A stretch of 64,000 bases of DNA from Breviolum minutum Mf 1.05b.01. Its lineage: Eukaryota; Sar; Dinophyceae; Suessiales; Symbiodiniaceae. The stretch covers positions 62,001 to 126,000 of the forward strand of contig DF239875.1 in NCBI GenBank assembly GCA_000507305.1, read 5' to 3'. Within the stretch, counting starts at the first letter, position 1. Each line of letters begins with the position of its first letter. The notes below the pieces were generated by a model. The model was given only the letters and a program-made list of their open reading frames with translations. It was not told the origin of the DNA and made no database searches. Shown in pieces: positions 1 to 12,321 of this stretch. A program made the position numbers and the translations under genes.

Positions 1-75
1 TTATGTAGGTAAATATACCGAAAAAGTCCCATCATTCATGATATGGGATTCCCGATGGTGAGTTTTATTATCGGA

Positions 76-270
76 AAAGGTGGTGGCAAGTCAAACCTTT
101 TGTTGGAATTTTCACCACCCTAAGAATCCGGATGTCATGGGGTGTCAAAACCACCTGTTTTAAGGGTCCAGGGCCCCCATAGGAGGGGTCAGGATTCTCA
201 GACCACGAAAATTGGGGAAGATTCCCATTTTTGACTAATATTTTTTCAGATGGGTTGGTTCAACCACCAC
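76..270. mobile_element. CTRG-ended TIR element, interrupted
   Basis: The left part (76-117) and right part (about 207-270) of a CTRG-family element flank a foreign block bounded by TAAGAATCC and GGATTCTCA. This suggests one element inserted into another. Confidence 0.45.
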
Positions 271-358
271 GTGAAACCTTCCCGAATGGTCCCAAAACCT
301 GTTGCCATAGACCTCTAAGGTCCTAATTTTTGAGACCACATTGATCCACCTGGAAGCC

Positions 359-443
359 TTATTTTTTTTAAATGTTCATCCCTATTTGGGGAAGATTCCC
401 ATTTTGACTCATATGAGTTGGACGGGTTGAAACCACCAACTAG
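359..443. mobile_element. CTRG-ended TIR element, left-truncated
   Basis: The interior (CCCTATTTGGGGAAGATTCCC) and right TIR GGTTGAAACCACCAACTAG are present. The left TIR is lost. Confidence 0.65.
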
Positions 444-1063
444 TCATAGTTCGAAAATTGAGATCCGAGATTTGTTGTTTTACAAAGTTCAAGTCTCGGA
501 TTTGATATTGGTCCACTGAGGAATGAATCGAATGCATCAAAACACACCCACTTAAAACAGTATTGACAAACGTAGCCCGTTAAAAGAGATCATTCCAAAA
601 AACGGAAAGTTGTCTTCCAACTACCACTTTTGCAGTGTTTAGGGGGGAGGTTGCATGAGATAATAGTTATTGATTAGGTTTAGCTGGCTGAATGTGAATC
701 ACAAAAGAAATGTCCACAATACAGCCTAGTCTTGCAGACACCTTCAGTTTGAAGATGTTTGGATCTTGGCAACCCCAAAAAATCAACGATCCTGGAGTTT
801 GAATTTTAGTGGTACGTACAGTATCATATTTAATTATATCAATATATATATATATATGTACACCGTTTGTTATTTGTTTATTTGTACTTGGTATTTACCC
901 AGAGAAAGTGTGTACATATATNCAGGATTTGCCAAAGAGCTTTCATGCAGACATACATTCGAAAGTGCAAAAAATGGCCACTGAACATCAGAAATGCGAT
1001 TGGATGCTTACACCATGTACTGAAACCGGACATGATCGCCCTTCGACGAAGCAGCGCAGAACG

Positions 1064-1211
1064 CTTGGAGGATCATCCCAACTAGCAAGTTGTTGGTAAA
1101 TAACCGTGGTTAGTAAGTCCCCTAAGTGGGTTTTTTTCCCTTCCAAACGGCCATTCCATGGCTTATAGATAGGGGCTACTAACCACTTCCTAACAGGGAT
1201 GATCCTCCAAG
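1064..1211. mobile_element. CTTGGAGGATCATCCC-ended palindromic element
   Basis: Arms CTTGGAGGATCATCCC at 1064 and its complement ending at 1211. The interior contains GGTTAGTAAGTCCCCTAAGT and CTTCCAAACGGCC. A second copy is at 20915-21162. Confidence 0.68.
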
Positions 1212-2395
1212 ATGGAGGTGTTTTTTGTTGTTGCAGATCAAAGATGGTTGGATGGATTGGATGGTAACCTTGCAGAAGTGATTTCACCTCAGATAGGTGA
1301 TAGTGATATTTTCGCAGAAATCTTCACCCAATGGATCCAGTTGAATCCGATGAATACACAGATTTTTCTTAAAAAGGGGATGGGACCATGAAACATGACT
1401 GCATTTGTTTAAAGATCAGTCATTCATTTTTGGAAATACAGGAATTAATTCATTTTGAGTTGTGCCCACTGTGCGCACATGGTTACCAATAAGCACGTGA
1501 GGTTGAAAAACAATTGCTGCCTATCCTGAGTTTGTTCTGTTGAAACTTAACCATTTCATTTGTTTAAAGTATAAGGCAATCTCCCAGGAGAATTTTAAAA
1601 AACATCCAGGTTCTTTTGAAATATCCCTAAGAAATCCCGAAGAAACCTTCCTCACGATTTCTTTTAGGCTTGGCTTGATGGGTCAAAAAATCGCCGATAG
1701 GATTTGTTTATCGGTGACAATTGGATTCTTAGGACATACAAAGGGATCCTTAGGATATATAGTACAGTCTATCAGTTACTTGCTCAGCCAACCCCTAGGC
1801 ATCCAGTCATATTATCGCCTGATGACCCCAATCACCTTCTCAGCATAGTATTCAGGTTCCATTACCATTCTCAGTTTCGGTGATTGGATCCCTAAAGAAA
1901 CGGCAAACCTTTAAACTTGTGGGGTTTACAGGTTTAGTAAGAAAAACATGAATGAAGGTTGAACTTTCATTTCATGATCATTTGGCTGATTAAGTCCATA
2001 TTTATATAAATATATACATCTTTTTGGGATGCTCCTCCCAGTAACAGTCACCAGAAGTATTATACATGTCTATGCGCAGCAGATCCCTATGATAAATTTG
2101 GCAAGAGGCGTTTCTCACCGGCAAAAAGTCAACATTTCGCCATTAGGTCGATGGTCCACCAATCGACAGCTAGGACAGGAGGTGATTTTGCTGCGTAAGC
2201 TACTGGCAGCACCGTTGCCTGGTCAAAAAACAAGATCTGGGGGCTTCAAAAAATTGCGCAAACATTTTCAAAAGAAAAATGTCACTTTTTAAAAGGTGGG
2301 TTTTCTCCAAACATCACCTTCTGGTGGCCGGAAAAAAATCAAGTGATGGTAATCAATCATCAGTGTCATCCACCGTTGTTTTTTTTTGTGATGGG

Positions 2396-2595
2396 ACATG
2401 TTTCGTTGCATTTCACATGGTTTCGGGTGGACCGAAGCCTTGCTTTTAGGGGATCCCAACAAAAGCCTTGAGTTGGAACGGGTGGAATCCTCAGGTGACA
2501 TCTCTTCCAAACCGGGGTCATCCCAATCACCAAGAGTTAGGAAAAATTCACCACAAGGACCTTCAAGATCTTCTTCCAAGGTCCTTTTAAGGTGA
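2396..2595 (-). CDS. Unrecognised acidic minus-strand segment
   Basis: The minus frame contains RTLEEDLEGPCGEFFLTLGD and LEEMSPEDSTRSNS. The complementary plus frame is serine-rich and less protein-like. Splice limits are unclear. Confidence 0.32.
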
Positions 2596-2716
2596 AAGGG
2601 TACAGCCAGAAAAGCCAGTAAGCCAGACATGCATGTTACGGTGAAAGGTTGGTTCCAAATATTGGATAACTGGAAGGTGAAGAGCATACAATAATCATGA
2701 TAGAATCAGATCAGAT

Positions 2717-2822
2717 GGATGTTTTCGAAAACAGAGGTATCCCCAAATCATCCATTTTTGATAGGGTTTTCCAGTATAAACCATCCATTTTGGGGGTTTT
2801 CCCCCTATTTTTGGAAACACCC
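2717..2822. mobile_element. GGGTGTTTCC-ended TIR element with AGAT duplication
   Basis: A third family: arms like GGGTGTTTCCAAAAATAGGG with interior ATCATCCATTT and ATAAACCATCCATTTTGGGG. AGAT at 2713-2716 is repeated at 2823-2826. Confidence 0.84.
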
Positions 2823-3180
2823 AGATAGATAATAACATGAATAGCTTGGGAATACCAACAGACACTATGCGTTTGAGAATCGATGCACATACACATACTT
2901 GCGTGATCTTGCGTGTAGATATACGCATACCTGGGCCCCTGAACTGATTGTTTTAATATTCCGTGAAGAGACACATTCCCCAACTTTGAGTATGAACCAC
3001 CAAGTTCTTGCATTCCCTAAAATGTGGAGACATGCTCATATGATAATATGACCAATGTATTTGTACCAATACACAATTCCTACCTTTCTTGTGTGGCATG
3101 CTTATATTGTTTGCCAGGTTTCTTTTCAACGAAGTTGTCAATTGATTTATGGTTCTATGATTTAGGTGCTGTTTTACTAC

Positions 3181-3208
3181 TGCAACAACAACAACAACAA
3201 CAACAACA

Positions 3209-3241
<33 letters not shown>

Positions 3242-3290
3242 GCTACTACTTGTTGTTGTTGTTGTTCTTGTTCTTGCTCCTTTTCTTGTT
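3181..3290. repeat. Compound trinucleotide microsatellite
   Basis: (CAA)n, then (CTA)n, then TTG/TTC-rich repeats, ending just before the first recognised exostosin exon, where it may act as the pyrimidine tract. Confidence 0.95.
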
Positions 3291-3300
3291 GTTCCTGTCC

Positions 3301-3502
3301 CATTTCCGCACCTGTCTTCATGGAAGTGTCCTCCACGCCTTGGCCAAACGACACAGGTTTCGGACAAAGGACCCTATGGAGGCAGACCTCTTCGTGGTGC
3401 CAGCCCTCATTGGTACAGCATGTATGGGCGGAACCTATGATACACATTGCCCCATGAACGCAGATATGATTTGGGTAACCGGCCCCTTCCCAGGATGCCA
3501 GT
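3301..3502 (+). CDS. Exostos­in-like (GT47) glycosyltransferase, exon with the DP-x-EADLF-VP motif
   Basis: This is the first recognisable exon of gene 1. Exostosin-family proteins are Golgi/ER type II glycosyltransferases of family GT47. The reading frame contains RFRTKDPMEADLFVVPAL, which fits the family hallmark (yrT-x-DP-x-eADlFfVP). The 5' boundary is uncertain: one AG acceptor lies at about 3327-3328, just after a TTG/TTC-rich microsatellite. The 3' boundary is also uncertain. A GT at 3503 gives the phase needed by the next exon (5452), but a dispersed repeat begins at about 3498, so the true donor could be earlier. The domain call is firm and the limits are approximate. Confidence 0.72.
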
Positions 3503-3721
3503 GGCAAATAAAGGTTTATAGGGGTTCCCTACTAGAAATATAATAATCCTGGTGGTCACTGTTACTGGGCAGGGGCCAGGGCCACCCCTTGCCAGTGATG
3601 GTTACTAGCAGGGATTCCTAGCAAGTTTTACCATTCCATTTTCCAGACGATTCCCATCAATAAAGCCATTCATGTATATAACGTGTTTGTCTCTCTCAAT
3701 TCTCTCTCAATTGTTTGTATA

Positions 3722-3925
3722 TCAAACATTTAGGATGTTTGTTTCTGTGCAAACTGCATCCATGAATCTGAATAAATTCTGTCGGAGATCATGTGACATT
3801 CGCATGACATCATCTCGGTTCTCGTTCACATCAAGAAGAGCACATTGGACTTCATGGAGACACATGGGAAATGAGGAATGCCCACGAAGATGTGAATGGA
3901 ACCTAAGCAGATACGTGAGGTCCAA
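3722..3925 (-). CDS. Unrecognised minus-strand segment in an intron of gene 1
   Basis: The minus frame contains EVQCALLDVNENRDDVMRMS and a plausible acceptor (gtatctgcttag). No family is recognised. It is antisense to gene 1 and may be chance. Confidence 0.24.
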   Translation of the reverse strand: MDLTYLLRFHSHLRGHSSFPMCLHEVQCALLDVNENRDDVMRMSHDLRQNLFRFMDAVCTETNILNV

Positions 3926-5451
3926 CTCCTCTTCTCGAGTTTGGCGATGATTTATTTTCGCAGTTTCTGGGTCAAAACAAACGTAGCAAGTTCACAAAAC
4001 ACCAAATGTGGGTGAGATGGATATATGGCAGTGGTTGGAACATTGTGTTTGTTTATTTTGGAGTGCGATACCAATATGACATGCAACTATTATCAATTTG
4101 ACGTTGGCTAGCTGGATTCCGCTTTTGTCCTTTGCTTTGAGAGGTTGAACTGTTAAACGCAAGGGTCATTGTCATCCACAACAGATCGTCAGATATGGAT
4201 CTCAAGACATATTGGACCAATAGCCGGATCTTCGAAAAAAAAACGATCCAATGATATGACGAAATACAACTAATCTTGTGGCCCTAAACTGGTATAATTG
4301 GTATTTAATTTCGTACTTGATATAGTATGATATGGTCAATTCTTAGGTTTTTCTTCACTTATAGTTTATTTCATGGTGATGTTGATGCTTGCTCTTTCAA
4401 CTTACACCCCAAAAATTGCCCGCCTGAGTGTGTCAATCTCTATGAATGGGTTGGAATTACTTGTGGTTGCGACATGTTGCGACGTAATAGCCGCCTCAAA
4501 AAGTCAGTGCTTTCTTGATGTGGAAATGGGGTTAAGATGGGATCGTTTATATATGCATGTAGAGATGATGGATAGAATACATCAACAAACGACATATTTG
4601 AATAAGGTTTGGGATGGGGAGTTTGATGTGTTTTTATAAACTCACATCTAGTTGGACCATGGTCTTTACACCGTGCTCCTAGTTCCTTTTTGAGCCACTT
4701 CTTATGATGCATCGTAGTGATATTTGCAGAAAGCCCAGGAGGTTTCTTGCGATCTTGGATCTTGCCATCTAAGAAAATTCCTCAGGGGACCCCGGGAACC
4801 AACATACCCCAGGTATCCCAAAATACAAGCACAAAAAAAAACTTCCAAACCATACACCGGTGGTTTTCTGGGTCGTTTTGGTGTAATCCTCATTCCGGAA
4901 TCCACAGAAATTCATCCCACAAGTTGAGGGGCGCATCGTGGCAATAAGCCGTAGTGAGAGGTATTTCAACAATAACTTCCACCAATGTTAATGAACAATC
5001 TCAAGATATTTTGTTGTTAAACCTCCACATTTCATCATCAACAACAACATCAACATGTTGAGATGTCTTTGATGATTTTTTCCCTATCATCATCCTACCA
5101 GTCCAAAGGGGTCTCTCCATCCAACTGACGTTTTTTGAACAGCAATTGGTGTGACGTCGGTGTTTACTTTGGTTTACCTGTTTTTGTTTCGCTACATAAT
5201 AGACCTACAATTGGGTAACATCATCTTCAGTGTTCATCATCGGAGCCGACGGCGCAACTTTAGGGGTTGAAATGGTGGTGTTTTCTTCATACCCTTCGGA
5301 CGCAACAAAAACATTTCAGGAACAAAAATGGTCAGAGCCTGTCAATATCAACCAACAAAAATCCCTCCACATGCCCTGGAGATAATATGAAAACCAATGG
5401 AATCTATTCAAACAAAAAGATTGCCCTTTGTTGTTTATTTCGTCCCTTGAG

Positions 5452-5569
5452 GCTTCCGTTTTATAACGCTGAAACGCGGCAACGGCATTTGTTCTTGGCT
5501 TCTTTAGACAAGCGCAATTTACCCCTGGTGGCTTGGATTGTGGGACAGCAAGCTGTGTTAAGATGCCGG
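5452..5569 (+). CDS. Exostosin-like glycosyltransferase, exon with the RHLFL motif
   Basis: A pyrimidine-rich tract and AG precede base 5452, and a GTGAG donor follows base 5569. The frame, entered after one base, reads RHLFLASLDKRNLP, resembling the r-RH-lfla segment that follows the VP motif in exostosin proteins. It ends in phase 0, matching the next candidate exon at 6819. Alone the similarity is modest; position and phase between two clearer exons raise confidence. The opposite strand is also open, so the strand rests on the family match. Confidence 0.6.
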
Positions 5570-6175
5570 GTGAGATAGCAAAAACCATCGTTTTTTTTTT
5601 GCTCCATGATTTGGGTGGCTGCATTTACGACCTAGTGCTTGCAAAGCCTGGGTCGACATATCCATCATTTTTTTTGAAATATTTGAAGCAATGGACATGA
5701 TCACTTAATGGTGATGGATTTTTTCCATAGATCGCAATGTAAGTATATTGGGCATTGCCTTGTTTTTTTTCTCGGTTGTTGGGGATGTCACAACATCATA
5801 CCACTCATAGTACCTGAATGGAAATTGATGTCATAAACACGCTTAATGACCATTACTGCAGCATGATGTATTCTCATGTGGAGTCGAGCCTACATTTGTT
5901 TTAGTGTTTGGGCGCATAGGGTATGTAGATTTTTTATGTATATATAAATATATTTGCATACATACAGTTACAATACAGTTCTAAGCTAAATGTAGGGAAC
6001 ATCATATTTTACTTGGACATTCTACTCAGACATAAATATGTAGGCATCCATTGGTTATTTACATCCATAGCGGCCATAGCGGTTGATCCATTGGCAGTGA
6101 AGGCATCACCTCCAATATGGCCGCCATCAGCTGGTTACCAGTGGTTGAAAGACTGGGAGAAGATGGAATAAATGG

Positions 6176-6292
6176 CTAGGTGGTGGTTTCTTAAAAAAAA
6201 CAAAGCATGGAATTTTCACCCCGAAAATTGGGGAAGATGAACCCATTGTGACAAACATTTTTTTCAGATGGGTTGGTTCAACCACCAACCAC
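6176..6292. mobile_element. CTRG-ended TIR element with ATGG duplication
   Basis: Left TIR CTAGGTGGTGGTTTC, right CCACCAACCA plus C. ATGG at 6172-6175 is repeated at 6293-6296 as a target-site duplication. Confidence 0.8.
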
Positions 6293-6818
6293 ATGGTTTG
6301 TCTAGGAAATGATGCATTTTTTTCGGACGCCGACAACACTCTTTTTGGTATTTACATTTAGAGACATGTTTTTACACTCCGCCGAAAAAAGACATGGCGA
6401 TGGAACATCGCGTTTAAAACGATAAAGAAATGCATCATCAACCGGTAAATGTTCCATGGCCGTGTGTCTTTGCCAGAGGGTAATTTTCCAGTTTCTTTTG
6501 GCGCTTACTTAGACACCCCTACCTCTTTCCTACTCCTCCAAGGAATCGAACCATAGCATGCCTTCCCCTTTTCGGTGGTGGGATATCATTGAGAAACATC
6601 ATCCAGATGTTTGCAACTTCTTAAAACAATTTATGTCAGTATATATCTGAGATGCCAAATGAATCCTGTCTTGGTTAGACAAGCCTTAATTTGTTTGAAG
6701 GGTTTACACCCCCAAGTAAAGGACAGACGGGTTATATATATATATATACATTAACTTCACGGAATCCTATCAAATTCTCATGAACTTCATCCTGACGCTT
6801 CAGCATCAGGACATCCAG

Positions 6819-6899
6819 GCACAAACTTTGTTACTTTCCATGGGTGCTTCTTGGGGTGATCATCCTGGACATTTGGTCGTGCCATCCAGTGTGACAGAT
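6819..6899 (+). CDS. Exostosin-like glycosyltransferase, exon with the HLVVP motif
   Basis: The frame starts in phase 0 after an AG at 6817-6818 and contains GDHPGHLVVPSSVTD. This matches the g-x-x-VVP element that follows the RH segment in GT47 proteins. A GTGGAA donor after 6899 keeps phase 0 with the next exon at 9761; an alternative GTGAGT donor lies after 6927. The order relative to neighbouring exons is right for the family. Confidence 0.6.
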
Positions 6900-7695
6900 G
6901 TGGAACTGTATCTTTTCGGCAAAAAATGTGAGTTTGGGATCCCAACAAAAAAAATCCGGCAAGGGAATGGGTCACTTAGTTTTCGGTTTTGGGTGGGGTT
7001 TTCTTCGATTTTTTCACGCACACACACACCATACACACACACACTCACCAAAAAGATGTCAGAAAATTTCAGGGTTGGAAAGTCAATTCCACCCGTTCTC
7101 CCATAATCATGGTTCAATCGATTCAATTCACCCTGACTTGGCTTTGGGTCTGAAGTTGGATTACTTTGCAAACCGCAAAATTTAGGTAAATTTTGCCTCA
7201 TATCCAAATCGCTCCTGTGTGTTTTGTGACAGTTTTTCATTGCAGCTCCATTTAAAAGTTGTCAACGTTTGGGATTTTTTGGATCCTAAGCTTAGCCTAG
7301 TTTTGAATCGCTTGGTATATCCGTATATCCGCCCGCATGAATCGCAGCATCCATTAAAGTTGCTGGGTCTGTCAAAGTGACATCCATCGCTCCATCACCT
7401 TTAGTTGTTTTTTGTTGTTTCCCTAGGCTTCCAAATACCTCCTGAGAAGGTGTTTTAGGTATGTCTTGGGGGTCCAAATACCTCTTCACCAGGTGTTTGG
7501 AAGCCTAGGGTTTGTGTGGTTTTTCGCAAGATTTGTTTTAAAGAAATCCGGATTTGGGATTTTGAGTGTCCTGGTTAGATGGCTTTTCATATCACCAAAA
7601 TCAAGATACCACACTTGTCAAGTTGAACGATCGGAACGGTTATCAGCCATGATGTTGAGAGTCATAGATGTGTTTGCCCTTTGAAACGAGGTCTA

Positions 7696-8083
<388 letters not shown>

Positions 8084-8199
8084 AACACCCCCCAAAAAAC
8101 TAACGGCTCCAAGAACCTGAGATTTGCCTTCCCGTGTAGAGAAGGCAAATTCATCGATATGAAAAAAAACATGGATTTTTGGGGGATTCAATTTCATGT

Positions 8200-8303
8200 C
8201 CTATAGGATCCATGTATCGCATATTTATCTACATACATTGAGTTGATATTTATGGTAAATCCAGGTAGATATATGTACTTATTGTATACATGGATCCTAT
8301 GGG
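8200..8303. mobile_element. CCCATAGG-ended TIR element with TGT duplication
   Basis: A second family: palindromic arms like CCCATAGGATCCATGTATGG plus TATATTTACCTACAT around a TTGGTTGATTTTTATGG core. TGT at 8197-8199 is repeated at 8304-8306. Confidence 0.82.
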
Positions 8304-8573
8304 TGTATGTAATGCTCCATTCGCGGTGACTTACAGCTCCCGACTTCGCCAAAGAACAACCCAACCCCAAAACCCGAAGACAAGGCAGCCGGGTGCTACT
8401 CCGGCGATTATGACACGACGCTTGGCAACACAAAACATCCACCGTGTGCAGATTTCCTAAATTGGTGGAATGAGTGTTGCTGAGAATGGTGGAATTGTAG
8501 AGACCCACCATGTACCATGTTTACTATCATACATATATATATATATATATTATATCGTGTTGTCCCCCCCCTC

Positions 8574-8660
8574 TCAGTAACAGTGGGAAATGAAGGTTTA
8601 TAGGGGTCCCCGGGTCAAAAAATACAATGCTGGTGGTGACTGTTACTTGGCAGTGGGACA
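8574..8660. repeat. Dispersed repeat shared with the end of exon 3301-3502
   Basis: GTGGGAAATGAAGGTTTATA and GGTGGTGACTGTTACTTGG match 3498-3580 at most positions. The ends are inverted (CAGTAACAGT / ACTGTTACT). Confidence 0.6.
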
Positions 8661-8928
8661 ACCCAACATATACAATTGATTGGCCCTTCGGCATCCAACT
8701 TGAATTCTCAGAAAGCAGAACTAGAAATCTGGAGATGGCCAGAACATAAATTGAAAAAGGTGTGTAATTGCAGCGTTTGTCCATATTTCCAAAAATCAAG
8801 TCTGCTATGCCCACAGAAACTCAGGAGCAACATGCATAGGTATGAAGAGTTTCATCATGTTTTTTGAGTTTTGAAGCTTTGAGACAAACGTGTGGTATAG
8901 TCTTCCAGTCATACCTGTTGACACATGT

Positions 8929-9023
8929 TACCCTCCAGGGAAGTAACATATCCCCTTCTAAGGGCACTTTTGAAGATTATTTTCCTTTTCCCCCTGTGGC
9001 ATATGTTGGTTCCCTGGAGGGTA
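8929..9023. mobile_element. TACCCTCC-ended palindromic element between long direct repeats
   Basis: Ends TACCCTCCAGGGAA and TTCCCTGGAGGGTA. It is flanked by a 33-bp direct repeat (8898-8930 and 9022-9054, one mismatch), far longer than a normal target duplication. Related interiors with ACTTTTGAAGAT occur at 33065-33125, 48957-49053 and 54837-54935. Confidence 0.72.
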
Positions 9024-9760
9024 GTCTTCCAGTCATACCTGTTGACACACGTTATTTTGAGTATGATACTGTTGATGGTTCAGAAATCCGGCGTTCACGG
9101 GTTGAGGTTGATAGTTTATGCCATTACTTCAAAGGTTTTAGCACCATCCCAGGTGGTTGTTTGGGATTTCTGAACCGGGGTCGATGACTCCGGAATGCTT
9201 CCAAACGTCAACAAGCGAAACCTGCCGTTGGTCCCATCAATTTGGCACTACTTGAGTTGAAATCATGCGGTAGATACCCTCCCTGAAACTAGCCTCCCTC
9301 AAAAACTAACATGTTCCCTGAAAATTCATGGTTGGAAGCTGTAATTTACCTTTTACATAAACTGGTTTCCCTTTTCAGGTGACATGTCAATTTTCAGCAG
9401 TGTTGCAGCTCACACCTGAAATTTCATGTTTTTGTTCAGACGATCCTTTCCGCTTCCTTTGCAGGGTACCTTTTCGGCCTAACTTTTCAGCAGGTGTTTT
9501 TTGAGCTGTGGGTTTCAGGAGTGCTGGTAGGATGTCCCGGAACGGAAGTGTTGGGATCAAAGGTTAGGATGGATCGGTGGGTTATAACCCCAATATACCC
9601 CCAAGGCTAGTAAGCGGGTTATTACCCCAACAAAAAACACGTTTGTAATTTAGAAGTATTTCACAAGTATAGGTGAAATCAACCCATTGATCCTAACCAG
9701 TTTTATACTAACTTCCATACCGGGACATCCAAAGTGTGTTCTTGAGGTGATCGACCGCAG

Positions 9761-9841
9761 CTCATCTTCAGTGCGATGGTTCTCAACAACCCCATCCGTG
9801 TTGAGATCCATCGGCAGCTGGAAGGGCTACAAGGAAGTCAG
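9761..9841 (+). CDS. Exostosin-like glycosyltransferase, exon with the R-x-x-L segment
   Basis: An exon of 27 codons lies between acceptor gaccgcag and donor GTGATT. It reads LIFSAMVLNNPIRV then EIHRQLEG, matching the 'lfFaG...iR..L' segment of exostosin domains. It ends in phase 0, whereas the next recognised exon (10635) needs one completing base. Either a small exon between them is missed, or a GC donor inside this exon is used. Confidence 0.62.
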
Positions 9842-9891
9842 GTGATTTTGCATACCTTGCAACGAACCTGGAATTGCAAGTTTGGGCAGTT

Positions 9892-9986
9892 CCCAAAGGA
9901 TCCGTGGAAAATGGTATATTCACCTACATGGATGGTTGATTTTTATGGTAAATGTAGGTAAATATACCATACATGGATCCTATGGG
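9892..9986. mobile_element. CCCATAGG-ended TIR element
   Basis: The right arm is near consensus; the left arm has decayed (CCCAAAGGATCCGTGG). No TSD. It lies in an intron of gene 1, 50 bp after exon 9841. Confidence 0.72.
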
Positions 9987-10634
9987 ATATAGATACATGT
10001 CTGATGTATATACAGTAATTATCTTCTGCTGTCTTGAGCTTTATGCTGTGAATTTCTCCAGATGTATGTTGTATCATTATCATTGTTTACAGATATATAA
10101 TATATAATATATATTACGTATATATTGAAATATATATCTATATGTATATATTATATATTTCTGACCAGTTTTTCTTTCGGGAAACAAACACACATCCGTT
10201 TTAGCTTCCTCGTGTTTTTTTGTGGTTGTTGAGGATCAAAGGATGGGCTAAAGTCAGCTTCGTGGATTGCTGGGCAGTGACTTGGATGAACAAACAAACA
10301 CCGTGACTTTGTGGACCGGGGGAACTTCATGGGTTTACGTTTGGGTTCGCCAGGGCATTGCATCCCTTCAGTGCTGGTGGTGAGTGACGTTTTTTTCATG
10401 AAGATTTATAATGCAGAGATATAAAGAATCCAAAGTGGGAAACCACAGAACCTCATACTGGAAGGATCTCTGAACTTAGCTTTTGTGTGTGCTTAGTGGG
10501 ATGATATATGGGTACTCAGGAATCTCAAGGATTATGCTGCAGTCTCGCTACTCAAAATTTTCCCAAAGCAACCCACAAATCCGCCTGGAAACATGATAAA
10601 AGAACCACCCTTGACATCGATTTTCTCCTCCAAG

Positions 10635-10731
10635 GATGCTGAATTCCACCTTTTGTGTTTGTGCACCTGCTGAGAACACGGCAGCGGGTACCAAACGCTT
10701 CTATGATGCCTTGTTGTCCGGATGTATTCCA
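10635..10731 (+). CDS. Exostosin-like glycosyltransferase, exon with FC-x-C-P and GCIP motifs
   Basis: The acceptor is the pyrimidine tract ttttctcctccaag. The frame contains STFCVCAPAE and, 14 residues on, FYDALLSGCIP. These are the two strongest exostosin signatures (s-FCL-x-P...R-l-dai-x-GCIPVi). To join GCIP to the next exon in frame (VVITF at 12154) the exon must end at CCA, 10731, and the intron must begin with GC. That makes this a GC-AG intron, a dinoflagellate trait. Strand and family are secure. Confidence 0.86.
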
Positions 10732-11430
10732 GCACCTCGGACCTGAGTCATGGAGGGGAGAGTTTTAGCATCAGCAGTAAATTGGTTGCTTTCACCCAAG
10801 GGTGGTGATAACAATTGAAACTTTTTTGAGGTGATTCTGTTTTTGTTCACCTTATTCATTGCCATTCAACATCATCAAGACTCGTTTTAGTCAACTTCAC
10901 CAGGTGATGGTTTTCAAATAGTTTTGTATTCACGCATATTGACACCTATTTAGGGGCCCAGGTCCCATTTTGTTGGCAGCAATCAGCGTTGATGGTTTGG
11001 GTCCCGGTGGTTTGGATTCCCCTGAGATCCCCGAAAATGAAAGGGATTGTTACTAGGACTGGGAGACGATCGGATGTTTTTTTAAGATAGTTTATTCTTT
11101 TGGGCCTGGCAGTGATTTTTCGCAGTGTCCGGGAAGCTTGAAAAACGGGTCGCAGAGGAAAAAATTTCAAGCATCTCAAAAAATGAGGGACTGACATAGG
11201 GAGCACTCCCCCCAAAAAGGTACCCCGGGAGCCAACAAAGATGTTTATGGGACTTGAAGGATATGACCCTAATTTACTCAACACACACCCAATATGATTC
11301 TGATGTATAGGTCTAGTTGATGTATATGTATAGCTCCAAATCTTGCCTCCGTGCCTCACATTGTTGTTCGATAAGGGCAGTTTCCGCCAATTTCCTCCAC
11401 AAAAAGATGGATTTTTATAGATCTTCATGG

Positions 11431-11520
11431 CCCAGAGGATCCATGTATGGTTTATTTACCTACATTTACCATAAAAATCAACCAAATGTAGGTAAATATA
11501 CCATACATGGATCCTTTGGG
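11431..11520. mobile_element. CCCATAGG-ended TIR element with TGG duplication
   Basis: Near-perfect palindrome with the TTTACCATAAAAATCAACC core. TGG at 11428-11430 is repeated at 11521-11523. Confidence 0.86.
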
Positions 11521-12153
11521 TGGTAGATTCGATTTGGTATGGTGTGATTACCTTTGTGGTTAACTCAGTCGGAGTTTCTTTCATAAAACACCGGGGTTTC
11601 TGCGTCCATGAACACACAGGCGGCAGGACATGTTTGAGCCTGAGAAATGATATTCAAAGTGGGTGCATTCTTGAAACCATCATATTTCGGTTTCAATGAT
11701 TACAATCTTCAATATGGTTTGAAACAGAGAAATCTTGAAATCAAGCCTGTAGTCAAAAGGATCATGCAAACTTTATGTTTGAGGTTTGAGGAAGGAATTC
11801 TACATCAAGTGGTCACTTGTTGTTTGGACCAGCAAAGCCACGAACGCGTTTCCAACATATTTGTTTGAAAGTTTCCAGGGTTGGAATTGTTTCTCGTGTT
11901 TAAACAAACGGATGATGAATCTTTGGTTTCATCATGAACTTTGTGGAAGTATATTATAACCTGGAGCCCCAAAGACCCACTTAAAAATGGATGTTTGGTG
12001 ATTTCCAACCATTTCCTCTAGAAAGATTTGGCAACCAACATCGAATAGAAACAACCAACAACCGTTTATAAGTTTATAAATGGTTGGCCTTGGGGTTTCA
12101 GGAATTGATGTGTTTTTCCTACCAACAAAAAATACTTCTGGCCAGAAGTTGAG

Positions 12154-12306
12154 GTCGTGATTACTTTTCCAACGATCTGGGGCAGTGGTGTTAGTTGGTG
12201 GCGTGTGGATGGTGCGCCTATCGAATGGTCCTTGCCATTTCCATGGCACATTGATTGGCATCGTTTGGTGGTGGAAGTATCCATCGACAGATTGCTTGAA
12301 GGCATG
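12154..12306 (+). CDS. Exostosin-like glycosyltransferase, exon following GCIP
   Basis: This exon of 51 codons runs from acceptor gttgag to donor GTATGT in phase 0. Its start VVITF completes the GCIPV-x-i motif. Downstream PFPWHIDWHRLVVEV matches the conserved 'lPf...ldw..fsv.v' segment of exostosin C termini. A CCCATAGG-family TIR element begins 15 bases after the donor. Confidence 0.87.
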
Positions 12307-12321
12307 GTATGTTGTTTGGGT

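Larger units (their letters stand above)
1..3300. other. Repeat-rich stretch upstream of gene 1
   Basis: No exon is convincingly recognised here. The stretch holds fragments of the TIR families (3-20, 76-270, 359-443, 1064-1211, 2717-2822), a TA tract at 842-857, a single N at 922 and a compound trinucleotide microsatellite at 3181-3290. The missing 5' exons of the exostosin-like gene could lie here or before the window. Confidence 0.5.

Noticed and set aside
2043..2190. Candidate 5' exon of the exostosin gene (IIHVYAQQIP resembling VYVYdlP)
   Set aside because: The match is too weak, and acceptor and donor are unclear.
8864..9187. 107-codon plus ORF
   Set aside because: It runs through a palindromic element and its 33-bp flanking repeats. 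Not a gene.
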